Part shown: positions 33,812 through 42,367 of the stretch, piece by piece
Position numbering within the stretch: the stretch's first letter is position 1
Layout of the letters: every line of letters starts with the position of its first letter
Notes under the pieces: model-generated
Seen by the model: only the letters and a program-made list of their open reading frames with translations
Database searches by the model: none
What the model was told of the DNA's origin: nothing
Assembly (NCBI RefSeq): GCF_045207655.1
Contig: NZ_CP108785.1
Location: forward strand, 3,472,001-3,536,000
DNA length: 64,000 bases
Reading direction: 5' to 3'
Source of the DNA: Embleya sp045207655
Lineage (GTDB): Bacteria; Actinomycetota; Actinomycetes; Streptomycetales; Streptomycetaceae
Made by a program: the position numbers and the translations under genes

Positions 33812-35854
33812 ATGGCCGCCACCGCCTCGATCGATTCGAGCGCATCCGTCTTTCCCGACCTCTCCGATCTGGAGCGGTGGATCGCGGACGTGCTCGCGCG
33901 GGCCGTGGCGGCGATCGACCGGCAGGACGAGGAGAGTTCGCTGGAACGCCTCTACCCGTCGTACGGCGAGGTGCACCACGCGCTGTCGGGCAAGCCGCGC
34001 CCCGCGCCCGAGCCGATCACCACCCCGCCGCTGCCCGCCCACGTGACCCGGCCGTTGACCCGCGCCGGGTTCGACGCGTTCGAACTGACCGTCGTCGCAC
34101 TGGCGTTCGCGCCCGATCTCGATCCCGCGTTCGGCCGGGCGATCGGCTGGTTGCAGCGCGACCCCGGGCAGCCGTACCCGACCCTCGACCTGCTGGCCCG
34201 ACTGTGTTGCGAGACCGGCGCGGATCGGGCGGCGGTGGCGGTCCGCCTCTCCTCGGCCGGACCGCTGGTGCGCCGCGGGCTGGTCGAGCCGGTCGGAGCC
34301 GGGTCCGGGCCCTCCTACGCGAGCGCGGTGCGGCCCTCGGCGGTGTTGTTGCGCCGGCTGTTCGCGATGACCCGAATCGCCGACGAACTGGCGCCGTTCG
34401 CCACCCTGGACGGGTACGCGCCGGCCGGCGTGGTCGATCCCGAGGCGGCCGAGGTGCTGGTCGCCCGGCTGACCGGCGATGATCCGACGCTGACCCACCT
34501 GCACGGTGCGGCGCCGGCGAACTGCCTGGATCTGGCGTGGTGGAGCGTGGCACGGGCCGGGCGCCGGGTGCTGACCGCTCGGCCCGAGGGGTTGGCCGAG
34601 CCCGCCGTCGTGCGCGGGCTGGCCGCCGAGGCGCTGCTGCGCGAGGCCGTGCTCGTGGTGGACGCCCACGCCGTGATGCCACCCGCGTCGGTGTGGGAGC
34701 ACTTCACCCACACGATCGTGATCGGCGGCCCCGACTCGCTCGCGCCCACCGGACCCGAACTGTCCGCCGAGTGTGTGGTGTCGCTGCCCGTGCGGCGGGC
34801 GCCGGCGGTGGGTGGTTCCGGCGGGCTCGGCACCGCGCTGGCCGATCGGGGGGTGCGCGTCACGGGTGGCACCGGGCCCGACCCGCTCGTCGGCTGGACC
34901 CATCTGGCCGGCGCCGAACTGCGGCACACCCTGGACGCGGTCGCCGCCCGGGCCCGCGGCCGGTCCGAGGCAGGTGCCGAATTGCACACCACGCCGGCCG
35001 AGGCGGCCGACGTCGCGGCCCAGGTCACCGGCGGCGAACTGGGCCGACTCGCAGCCCGGTTGACCACCTCGGACGACTGGTCCGCGCTGATCGTCCCGGA
35101 CGACGTCGGCGAGCGGCTGAACGACGTCTGCGCGCATCTGAGCGCCCATCGCATGGTGCTCGACGGGCACGGGTTCGCCGGGCGACCCGGCCAGGGACGA
35201 GGTGTGTCGGTGCTGTTCGCCGGGCCCAGCGGCACCGGCAAGACGCTGGCCGCGCGACTGGTCGCGGGCCGGCTCGGACTGCCGCTCTACCGGGTGGACC
35301 TCGCGTCGGTGGTGTCGAAGTACATCGGCGAGACCGAACAGAACCTGGACGCGGTGTTCACCGCCGCCGCGCGCACCGACGCGGTACTGCTGTTCGACGA
35401 GTGCGACGCGTTGTTCGGCAAGCGCAGCGAGGTGCACGACGCGCGGGACCGGTACGCCAACCTCGAAGTCGCCTATCTTCTCCAGCGGTTGGAGGACCAC
35501 GACGGGCTCGCGGTGCTGGCCACGAACCTGCTGCACCACATGGACGACGCGTTCATCCGGCGGCTGACCTACTGCGTGCACTTCCCGTTCCCGGAGGCCC
35601 CCGAACGCAGGCGGATCTGGCAGCGCGTCTGGCCGCCGGCAATGCCCCGCGACATCGACCTCGACCTGGGCGAACTCGCCGACGGCTACCCGCTGTCCGG
35701 TGGCCACATCCACAATGTGGCGGTCGCGGCGGCCCACTTGGCGGCGGCCGAGGGCCGGGTCGTGGACCGGGCGGCGGTGTTGCGGGCGATGGCGCGCGAG
35801 TACGACAAGATCGGGCCCTCCCCGCAGGCCGCCGTCCCGGTCGGGGTGGTGTGA
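33812..35854 (+). CDS. AAA+ ATPase of the contractile injection system (Pvc15/Afp15-type)
   Basis: Cytoplasmic ATPase of 680 aa. A long N-terminal region (about 440 residues) of winged-helix and degenerate AAA character (LHGAAPANCLDLAWWSVARA) precedes a canonical AAA+ module: Walker A GPSGTGKT at 471-478, pore-loop region SVVSKYIGETEQNL, Walker B VLLFDECDALFG with Asp529/Glu530, and sensor-1 LATNLLHHMDDAF with Arg-finger FIRRL. ATPases like this are found in nearly all eCIS loci, probably assisting assembly or cargo loading. ATG 33812 has AAGGA 7 nt upstream. It overlaps the next gene by 1 nt. Confidence 0.9.
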   Translation: MAATASIDSSASVFPDLSDLERWIADVLARAVAAIDRQDEESSLERLYPSYGEVHHALSGKPRPAPEPITTPPLPAHVTRPLTRAGFDAFELTVVALAFAPDLDPAFGRAIGWLQRDPGQPYPTLDLLARLCCETGADRAAVAVRLSSAGPLVRRGLVEPVGAGSGPSYASAVRPSAVLLRRLFAMTRIADELAPFATLDGYAPAGVVDPEAAEVLVARLTGDDPTLTHLHGAAPANCLDLAWWSVARAGRRVLTARPEGLAEPAVVRGLAAEALLREAVLVVDAHAVMPPASVWEHFTHTIVIGGPDSLAPTGPELSAECVVSLPVRRAPAVGGSGGLGTALADRGVRVTGGTGPDPLVGWTHLAGAELRHTLDAVAARARGRSEAGAELHTTPAEAADVAAQVTGGELGRLAARLTTSDDWSALIVPDDVGERLNDVCAHLSAHRMVLDGHGFAGRPGQGRGVSVLFAGPSGTGKTLAARLVAGRLGLPLYRVDLASVVSKYIGETEQNLDAVFTAAARTDAVLLFDECDALFGKRSEVHDARDRYANLEVAYLLQRLEDHDGLAVLATNLLHHMDDAFIRRLTYCVHFPFPEAPERRRIWQRVWPPAMPRDIDLDLGELADGYPLSGGHIHNVAVAAAHLAAAEGRVVDRAAVLRAMAREYDKIGPSPQAAVPVGVV

Positions 35855-38286
35855 TGGCGTCCGCTCCGAAGGCCGGCGGCGACGGCGGATCGCACCTGCC
35901 CGCCGAGTTGGAGTCCCGCGCCGAGCGCGCCCGGCCGCTGGACGCGTCGGTGCGCGGTCCGATGGAGCGTTCGTTCGGGGCGTCGCTGGGCGATGTGGTC
36001 GTGCACACCGACGCGGATGCCGCGGCGTCCGCCGATCGGCTCGACGCGAAGGCGTACGCGGTCGGTCGGCATGTCGTGTTCGGCCCGGGGCGCTACGACC
36101 CGCACTCGGACGCGGGTCGCGCGCTGATCGGGCACGAACTCGCGCACGTGGTACAGCAACGGCGCGGCGGCGTGGCGCCGGGACCCGGCGGTGTACACCC
36201 CTCCGGAACCGCCGCCGAGGGCGCCGCGCACCGTGCGGGCGCACGGGCCGCCGCCGGGCTGTCCGCCCCCGTCGCGGGCGGCACCGCACCCGGCGTGTCC
36301 CGCGCGCCGAAGAGCGAGGAGGACCCGGAGGTCGCCGCGCTCAAGGCGGAGAACCGCGCGGCCGACCTGAGGAACCTGGGCGTGGCCGAGGGCATCGTCC
36401 TGGAGGGCGCCGCCATCGTCGAGACGGTCGTCGGCTTCCGCTACAGCGTGCAGGACCTGGAGCAGCGCGGCGTCGACAACCTGGCCTCGGCCCTGGGCCT
36501 GGGGGCCGACGGCAAGGCACGGCTCCAGGTCGCTTCCGATCTGCTGACCGGTGGCGCGGTGCTGCGGGCGGTGCGGGACAAGGCGAAGGTCACCGGTCTG
36601 GTCGACCCGGTCACCGGTTCACCCGTCATCTCGTCCCAGGTCACCGCGGCCGGCGACTGGCTGGAGGCGAAGTACGACGAGAACCTCGGGACCCGAGCGC
36701 CGAAGAACGACGATCTGTTCACGGACCGCGAGTTGGGCCAGATCTTCGGGCAACTCGCCGCGAAGACAGTACTCACGGCGATCGACGTCGAGGAAGTCGC
36801 GGTCGCTCTGGCGGCGGTGAACGTCATCGGCGCCGTCAAGTCGATCCTCGACGCCGTCAACGCCAATCCGGACGGCTGGCCGTCCGACGTGCACTTCTGG
36901 ACCCAGGTGGTGGCCGCGGTGCTCACCCTGGCCGGGATGCGCGCGGGCAGCGCCAACAAGAAGATCGCGATGTTGCTGATCGACGCCGCGTTGGCCGGTT
37001 TGACGCTCGCGCCCGTGGTGAAGCGGCTCGTGTCGGACTGGCGGCGGCCGGCCGGCGCGGACCGGGACGCGGCGCTCAAGCAGGACGCGAAGGACCTGGC
37101 GAAGGCGCTGCTGGCACTGCTGCACCAGATCCTGCTCCAGGCCGCCGCGAGCCGGCGCGCGAAGCCCGGCGGCGGGCCCCCGGCGGCGGGTGCCGCATCG
37201 GGCGCGGCCAAGACCGGCCCGACGACCGGGAAGCAGCCCGCCTCGCACGGCGAGCCGCATGCGGCCACGCCGCCGCAGGCCGTGCACGCTCCGTTGGCGA
37301 CGCCGGCGCCGACCTCGGCCGCGCACGTCGTCGCACCCGCGACTCCCGCCGTGCCCGCCGCCGCGCCGAAGGCCGCTGCCGCGAAACCCGCGGCCGAGAA
37401 GGGCAGCACGCAGAAGCCCACCGGTCAGGGGCCGTCGGCCAAGGGCACCGCGAGCAAGACGACGGCCGGCGCGGCGGCACCCGCGGCTGCGACTCCGGCG
37501 ATCCCGGACCCGGCGAACACCACGCCGGCGCAGGTGAGTCCGGGCGCGAAAGCTGCGAAGCCCAAGGCCGCGAAGCCCAAGGTCGCGGGCGAGAAGACGA
37601 CGGTGGCGAAGACCACCGCAGCGCCGGCCGAGGGGCAACCCGGGTCGGCGCCGGCCACCGCGGCTCCGACACCGGTGCAGAAGACGACCCCGAAGTCCGG
37701 AACGGCGGCGGCCAAGAAGGCGACCGCGGCGAAGATGAAGGCGGCGACCAAGGAGAAGGCGGCGGCCAAGAAGGCGGCGACCAAGGAGGCCGCCGCGGCG
37801 AAGAAGGCGGCGGCCAAGGAAGCGGCGGCCGCCAAGAAGGCCGCGGCCAAGGAAACCGCGGCGGCGAAGAAGGCCGCGGCCGAGGAGGCCGCCGCCGCGA
37901 AGAAGGCCGCCGCGGGCAAGGGGCAGTGGGCGTACGACCGTTCGGGCCTCAGCCTCTCGTCCCGCCAGTGGAGCAAGCGTTCGCAGGAGGTTCGGGCCGC
38001 CCACCCCGTATGTGAGATGTGCCAGATCCGTCCCTCGGCCGCGGCGGACCACCTCACGGCGCTCAAGGACTGGGAAGCCGCGATGGGGGCGGGCATCGTC
38101 ACCCGCGAGCAGGCGCGGGCCGCGGCGAACGACCCGAGCAACCTCGCCGGGATCTGTACGCCCTGCAACTCGGGCAAGCAGGACCGCCCGCTCGGCAATC
38201 CGCAGATCCTGCCCGGCGCGTGGGAGCCGCCGAATCCGACCCCGCGCATCCTGCAGATGATGCGCGACCAGGGAACCCAGTGGTGA
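35854..38286 (+). CDS. DUF4157 eCIS cargo protein with C-terminal HNH nuclease-like toxin domain
   Basis: Multidomain protein of 810 aa, probably the injected effector. Residues about 16-104 form a DUF4157 domain with the zinc-peptidase motif HELAH at 94-98 and VVHTDADAAASADRL; DUF4157 marks many eCIS-loaded toxins. The middle (150-440) is helical with hydrophobic stretches (FWTQVVAAVLTLAGM, LLIDAALAGLTLAPVV). A Pro/Ala/Lys-rich linker ends in five 11-residue AAAKKAAAKEA-type repeats (636-690). The end (about 690-810) is HNH-like: Cys720/Cys723, Asp732-His733, Asn763, Cys768/Cys771 and NSGKQ. It sits between the ATPase and the tail terminator. No immunity gene follows. Confidence 0.88.
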   Translation: MASAPKAGGDGGSHLPAELESRAERARPLDASVRGPMERSFGASLGDVVVHTDADAAASADRLDAKAYAVGRHVVFGPGRYDPHSDAGRALIGHELAHVVQQRRGGVAPGPGGVHPSGTAAEGAAHRAGARAAAGLSAPVAGGTAPGVSRAPKSEEDPEVAALKAENRAADLRNLGVAEGIVLEGAAIVETVVGFRYSVQDLEQRGVDNLASALGLGADGKARLQVASDLLTGGAVLRAVRDKAKVTGLVDPVTGSPVISSQVTAAGDWLEAKYDENLGTRAPKNDDLFTDRELGQIFGQLAAKTVLTAIDVEEVAVALAAVNVIGAVKSILDAVNANPDGWPSDVHFWTQVVAAVLTLAGMRAGSANKKIAMLLIDAALAGLTLAPVVKRLVSDWRRPAGADRDAALKQDAKDLAKALLALLHQILLQAAASRRAKPGGGPPAAGAASGAAKTGPTTGKQPASHGEPHAATPPQAVHAPLATPAPTSAAHVVAPATPAVPAAAPKAAAAKPAAEKGSTQKPTGQGPSAKGTASKTTAGAAAPAAATPAIPDPANTTPAQVSPGAKAAKPKAAKPKVAGEKTTVAKTTAAPAEGQPGSAPATAAPTPVQKTTPKSGTAAAKKATAAKMKAATKEKAAAKKAATKEAAAAKKAAAKEAAAAKKAAAKETAAAKKAAAEEAAAAKKAAAGKGQWAYDRSGLSLSSRQWSKRSQEVRAAHPVCEMCQIRPSAAADHLTALKDWEAAMGAGIVTREQARAAANDPSNLAGICTPCNSGKQDRPLGNPQILPGAWEPPNPTPRILQMMRDQGTQW
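37759..37923 (+). repeat. Five 33-bp in-frame repeats in the effector gene
   Basis: Each unit encodes 11 residues of the form AAAKKAAAKEA (effector residues 636-690). Units differ mostly at synonymous Ala codons and at one or two residues. They would form a long, positively charged helix just before the nuclease domain. Confidence 0.85.
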
Positions 38287-38290
38287 GCGC

Positions 38291-39211
38291 GTGATCGACA
38301 TCCTCGACCTGATCATCCGGGAGACCCTGATCGCCGGTGTGCCCGGGCTGACGAGTGCGCGGATCGGGTTCCAGCCGCCGGACGACGACTGGCGGCAACG
38401 GGTCGGTGCGAGCACCGGCGTCTGGGTCAACTGCGCGCTGGTGGACCTGCGCGAGGACCGGACGCTGCGGCAGAACATCCGGCGGCGGATCACCACCGGC
38501 TCGGTGACCGTCGAGCGCCGCGAACCCGTGCGGATCCGCTGCCACTACCTGATCACCGCGTGGAACGCGGCCAAGGACAGCGCCCAGATGCCCGCCACCG
38601 AGCAGGAGCACACCGTGCTCGGCGCGGTCCTGGCCGTGTTCCTGGACGCCGACCCGATGGTCGCCTCGGCGATCCTGACGCCCGAGCAACTGGCCAAGGT
38701 CCCCGCCACGTTGCGCGAGGCGGAGCTGCCGGTGGAGGTGGTGCCACCGGAGGGGTTCACCAAGCTCGCCGAGTTCTGGGGAACCGTCGGACGGGCCACG
38801 TCCTGGCGACCCGCCGTCTACCTGATCGTCACCATGCCGGTCCCGGAACCGGACCGACGGATCGACGGCTTCGTGCATACGGTGCTCACCTCCTACGACG
38901 GCGTACCACCCCCGGTCGGCAACGGCTCCGCCGAACAACTCGCCGACGTGGGCGGCCTCGTGCTCGACGCGACCGGGGGGCCGGCGGCGCCGCCGGTGCC
39001 GGTGCCGGGCGCGGACATCGTGGTCTACCACCCGGCGGGGCTCGTGGTGGCCCGGGTCCGCAGCGACGGCGACGGGCGGTTCGTGCTCGTCGGCATCCCG
39101 CCGGGGGAGTACCGGGCGCGGGTCACCGCCGCCGGATTGCCGCCGCCCGCCCCGCAGGCGGTCCGGATCCCCGGATCCCCCGACGCGCTGATCGAACTCC
39201 GCTTCACCTGA
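38291..39211 (+). CDS. DUF4255 tail-terminator homologue (Pvc16/Afp16-type) with C-terminal Ig-like domain
   Basis: Structural protein of 306 aa. Residues 1 to about 190 match DUF4255, the cap/terminator family that ends tube and sheath growth: MIDILDLIIRETL, RREPVRIRCHYLITAWN and EHTVLGAVLAVFLDADPM. Residues about 215-306 form a carboxypeptidase-regulatory-like beta sandwich (VGGLVLDATGG, ADIVVYHPAGLVVA, GDGRFVLVGIPPGEYRARV). This extra domain is absent from the minimal family member and might decorate the particle end. The start is GTG 38291, 4 bp after the effector stop, with no clear RBS, implying coupling. Confidence 0.85.
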   Translation: MIDILDLIIRETLIAGVPGLTSARIGFQPPDDDWRQRVGASTGVWVNCALVDLREDRTLRQNIRRRITTGSVTVERREPVRIRCHYLITAWNAAKDSAQMPATEQEHTVLGAVLAVFLDADPMVASAILTPEQLAKVPATLREAELPVEVVPPEGFTKLAEFWGTVGRATSWRPAVYLIVTMPVPEPDRRIDGFVHTVLTSYDGVPPPVGNGSAEQLADVGGLVLDATGGPAAPPVPVPGADIVVYHPAGLVVARVRSDGDGRFVLVGIPPGEYRARVTAAGLPPPAPQAVRIPGSPDALIELRFT

Positions 39212-39224
39212 GAGGACACCCGCC

Positions 39225-41192
39225 ATGGCCGTGCAGGTCTCGTACCCCGGCGTCTACATCGAAGAGACCGAGCCCGCCGCACCCATCCAGGGTGTGTCGA
39301 CCAGCGTCGCGGCGTTCATCGGCATCAGCGGACACGGGCCGACCGCCGAACCCACCCTGGTGACCAGCGCGGACGCGTTCACCGCGTTGTTCGGGCGGCC
39401 GGTGGACGGCGGCGACGTGCCCTACCACCTCCCGCTCGCGGTGGACGGGTTCTTCCGCAATGGCGGCGCCCAGTGCTTCGTCGTGCGGGTGGGCAATGCC
39501 AAGCCCGCCGCCAAGGATCTGCCGGGCCGCGCATCGGGCGCGCCGGTCGTGGGCCGGGTGGAGGCCCGGCTCGATGGCCCGGACGGCGAGGGCGGTTCGA
39601 TCCGGATCGTGGATTCGAGCGCGCTGGCCAAGGCGCTGACGGCGGCCGGCCATGGCACCGATCTGCCGGTGGTGCAGGGGAAAGCGGACATCACCGCGGT
39701 CGACGCCACCCGACGCGTGCTCACCGTGAACGCGGTCGGCGACCTGGCGGCCGGTGAGCGGGTGGTCGTGGCCAAGGGCACGGAAACCCGAACGGTGCGG
39801 GTGAAGTCGGTGCAGGAGCCGGACACGATCGTCCTCGACCAGGGCCTGTCCGGCACGACCGACTTCGTCGGCGGCAAGGTGACCTCGGACGATCTCACGG
39901 CCGGAGACCCGGTGTTGCGGCTGAACGTCCCGCCTGGCATCGCGCTGCGACCGCTGGTCCCGATCGGCTCGTCGGTGCGGGTCGGCGACGGCACGAGTAC
40001 CGAGTGGGGGATCGTCGCGTCGGTCACCAACGACACGCTCACCCTGCGCAAGCCGCTCACCAAGGCGTACAAGCTCGCCGCGCCCACCCGCGTGTCGACG
40101 GCCGAGTTCGACCTGACCGTCACCGACGGCGACGGTGCGGAGATCACGTACCCGAACCTGTCCACGATGGCATTGCATCCGCGTTGGTGGGGTGGCCCGT
40201 CGGTGTCGAGCACCTACCTGAGGATCGTGCTCGAGCCGGATGCCCCGATCCCGGTCGGCGATCCGCGCCCGGCGGCCGGGACGCACGCGTTGACCGGGGC
40301 GGTCGCGGACGATCCGCAAACGTCCCTCGGCGATGTGACGGGCAAGATGGTCGAGCACTTGGCGCTGATCGAACCGATCGACGAGATCAGCCTCGTGCTC
40401 GCCCCGGGCTGCACCGACGTCGGCGCGCAACAGGCGATCGTCGACCACTGCGAGAAGCTCTACGACCGGTTCGCCATTCTGGACAGCGTGCCGGGCGCCG
40501 ACGTGCCGACCGTCATGGCGCAGCGCGCGAGCGTCTGCGGCAACCAGGACAAGGGCTTCGCGGCGCTCTACTACCCCTGGATCCAACTTCGCGACCCGGC
40601 CAAGCAGATGGTGGTCCTCCAACCCCCGTCCGGCCACATCGCCGGGATCTACGCGCACACCGACGCGACCCGAGGGGTGCACAAGGCCCCGGCCAACGTC
40701 GGCATCGCGGGCGCGCTCGGTCTCGAACGCCGGCTCCTGGACTCCGATCAGGGCCTGCTCAATCCGGACGGCGTCAACGCGCTGCGGATCCTGCCCGGGC
40801 GCGGATCGCCGGTGGTGTGGGGTGCGCGGACCACCACGAACAACCGCAACTGGCAGTACATCAACGTGCGGCGGCTGTTCCTCTTCCTGGAGGAGTCGAT
40901 CCAACAGGGCCTGCGCGGCGCCGTGTTCGAGCCGAACGACCTGGAACTGTGGGGCAAGCTCAAGCACACCCTCACCGAATTCCTCACCCGGGTCTGGCGG
41001 GACGGCGCACTCTTCGGCGCCAAGGCCAAGGACGCCTTCTTCGTCCGCATCGACGAGGCGTTGAACCCGCCGAGCACCCGCAAACTCGGCTTGCTCTACA
41101 TCGAGATCGGCGTACAGCCGGTCTATCCGGCGGAGTTCATCGTGGTCCGGATCGGCATCTGGGACGGCGGCGCGCAGGTGAGCGAACAGTAG
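39225..41192 (+). CDS. Contractile tail sheath protein
   Basis: Sheath subunit of 655 aa. The N-terminus VSYPGVYIEETEPAA and VSTSVAAFIGISGHGP are the sheath signature; the C-terminal part has SPVVWGARTTTNNRNWQYIN, RRLFLFLEESIQQGLRGAVFEPND (two blocks) and GLLYIEIGVQPVYPAEFIVV. Between about residues 105 and 350 lies a large beta-rich insertion, making the protein longer than simple eCIS sheaths. ATG 39225 follows GAGAGGA. Only one sheath gene is present, unlike Photorhabdus PVC loci with several. Confidence 0.95.
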   Translation: MAVQVSYPGVYIEETEPAAPIQGVSTSVAAFIGISGHGPTAEPTLVTSADAFTALFGRPVDGGDVPYHLPLAVDGFFRNGGAQCFVVRVGNAKPAAKDLPGRASGAPVVGRVEARLDGPDGEGGSIRIVDSSALAKALTAAGHGTDLPVVQGKADITAVDATRRVLTVNAVGDLAAGERVVVAKGTETRTVRVKSVQEPDTIVLDQGLSGTTDFVGGKVTSDDLTAGDPVLRLNVPPGIALRPLVPIGSSVRVGDGTSTEWGIVASVTNDTLTLRKPLTKAYKLAAPTRVSTAEFDLTVTDGDGAEITYPNLSTMALHPRWWGGPSVSSTYLRIVLEPDAPIPVGDPRPAAGTHALTGAVADDPQTSLGDVTGKMVEHLALIEPIDEISLVLAPGCTDVGAQQAIVDHCEKLYDRFAILDSVPGADVPTVMAQRASVCGNQDKGFAALYYPWIQLRDPAKQMVVLQPPSGHIAGIYAHTDATRGVHKAPANVGIAGALGLERRLLDSDQGLLNPDGVNALRILPGRGSPVVWGARTTTNNRNWQYINVRRLFLFLEESIQQGLRGAVFEPNDLELWGKLKHTLTEFLTRVWRDGALFGAKAKDAFFVRIDEALNPPSTRKLGLLYIEIGVQPVYPAEFIVVRIGIWDGGAQVSEQ

Positions 41193-41283
41193 CGGCCGAC
41201 CCCGCGCGGCGGCGCGGACCCGGACCCGCGGGCGCCGCCCGCGAGCACCCACGATCGGCAACGGACAGGCAGCGGAGGACGCC

Positions 41284-41721
41284 GTGAGCACAGGCGATAT
41301 CCAGGATCCCTTTGTCAACTTCAACTTCAAGGTCGAACTCGACGGCATCATCCGGGTCGGGTTCCACGAGGTGAGCGGCCTCGACGCGACGGTGGACGTG
41401 GTGGAGCACCGCGAGGGCGGATGGAACATCACCCCGTACAAGTTCCCCGGTCAGGCCAAGTACGCCAACATCGTGCTCAAGTGGGGCATGACCACCGACA
41501 CCGAGTTGTACGAGTGGCATCAGCAGATCGTCGAGGGCGACATCCTGCGCCGCAACGGCGCGGTGTTGCTGCTGGATCGACGCGGCGTGGTCACCTCGCG
41601 GTGGAACTTCGTCCGGGCCTGGCCGACCAAGTACACCGCGCCGGCGCTCACCGCCGAGGCCGACGACATCGCGATCGAGACGCTCGAACTCGTCCACGAG
41701 GGATTGGTGCGGGTGCAGTGA
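41284..41721 (+). CDS. Tail tube protein (gp19/Pvc1-type)
   Basis: Inner-tube subunit of 145 aa. FNFKVELDGIIRVGFHEVSGLDATVDVVEHREGG (two blocks), ITPYKFPGQAKYANIVLKWG and GVVTSRWNFVRAWPTKY are typical T4 gp19-like tube sequences. GTG 41284 has a strong GGAGG. The 91-bp gap after the sheath may allow separate expression. Only one tube gene was found. Confidence 0.95.
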   Translation: MSTGDIQDPFVNFNFKVELDGIIRVGFHEVSGLDATVDVVEHREGGWNITPYKFPGQAKYANIVLKWGMTTDTELYEWHQQIVEGDILRRNGAVLLLDRRGVVTSRWNFVRAWPTKYTAPALTAEADDIAIETLELVHEGLVRVQ

Positions 41722-42116
41722 GCATGCTTCGGATCGAACACGACTTCACGCTGCCCCTCGGGCTGCTCGGCGAGGACGGCGCGCTGCATCGCGAGGGCAC
41801 GATGCGGCTGGCCACCGCCGCCGACGAGATCCTGCCGCTGGCCGACCCCAGGGTGCAACGCAACCCGGCCTACCTCTCGGTGATCCTGCTCAGCCGGGTG
41901 GTCACCCGCGTGGGCGGCGTCGAGACGGTCACCCCACGCACCATCGAGACCCTGTTCGCCGCCGACCTGGCGCACCTCCAGGAGCTCTACAACCGGATCA
42001 ACACCGTGGACGAGCCCGCCGGTTCGACGGAGGGGTCGTGCCCGAACTGCGGCGAGGAGGTCCCAACGGGCCACGAGCGCCTGGGGGGATCCGTGGATAT
42101 CCGGTCGATCGGCTGA
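41718..42116 (+). CDS. Small phage-tail assembly protein of the CIS
   Basis: Protein of 132 aa with MLRIEHDFTLPLGLLGEDGALHREG at the start and LADPRVQRNPAYLSVILLSRVVTRVG in the middle (blocks), resembling tail-assembly proteins found just after the tube gene in actinobacterial CIS. A CPNC motif near the C-terminus might bind metal with GHE downstream. GTG 41718 overlaps the tube stop; ATG 41724 is equally possible. It may act as a tube/tape chaperone. Function is inferred only from position. Confidence 0.75.
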   Translation: MSMLRIEHDFTLPLGLLGEDGALHREGTMRLATAADEILPLADPRVQRNPAYLSVILLSRVVTRVGGVETVTPRTIETLFAADLAHLQELYNRINTVDEPAGSTEGSCPNCGEEVPTGHERLGGSVDIRSIG

Positions 42117-42259
42117 GGGAGGAGATCGCCTTCGTCGCCTACCACCTGCACTGGTCGCACGCCGAGTTGATGGACCTCGACCACGCCGAGCGCCGGCGCT
42201 GGGTGGAGCGGGTGTCGGCCATCAACCAGCGGCTCAACGAGGCGGCCGGCACGCCATGA
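42038..42259 (+). CDS. DUF6760 small protein
   Basis: Protein of 73 aa overlapping the previous gene by 79 nt in another frame. RGYPVDRLREEIAFVAYH, then LHWSHAELMDLDHAERRRWV, is the conserved DUF6760 core, repeatedly seen between tube and LysM genes of eCIS loci. GTG 42038 has GGAGG close upstream. No other start lies near the core. In phages a similarly placed second reading frame often serves as a tail-assembly chaperone. Role unknown. Confidence 0.75.
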   Translation: MPELRRGGPNGPRAPGGIRGYPVDRLREEIAFVAYHLHWSHAELMDLDHAERRRWVERVSAINQRLNEAAGTP

Positions 42260-42311
42260 CGGCCGGCGACGCGTGCACCGTTTCGCATCCGGTATCGAGC
42301 AGGCCACGACC

Positions 42312-42340
42312 CCGGGTCACGCACACGACGTGACACCCGG
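42312..42340. terminator. Hairpin between DUF6760 gene and the next CIS gene
   Basis: GTCACG (42316-42321) and CGTGAC (42329-42334) pair around a 7-nt loop; outer CCGG/CCGG pairs extend it with a 2-nt bulge. It could attenuate readthrough from the highly expressed sheath/tube part to the baseplate genes. Confidence 0.35.
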
Positions 42341-42367
42341 CATCGAGCATCGCGAAGGGAGAAGACC

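Noticed and set aside
36619..38496. A 625-codon minus-strand frame with GRRLLGR-like repeats
   Set aside because: The repeats are the reverse complement of the Ala/Lys repeats in the effector gene; there is no RBS or protein-like composition.
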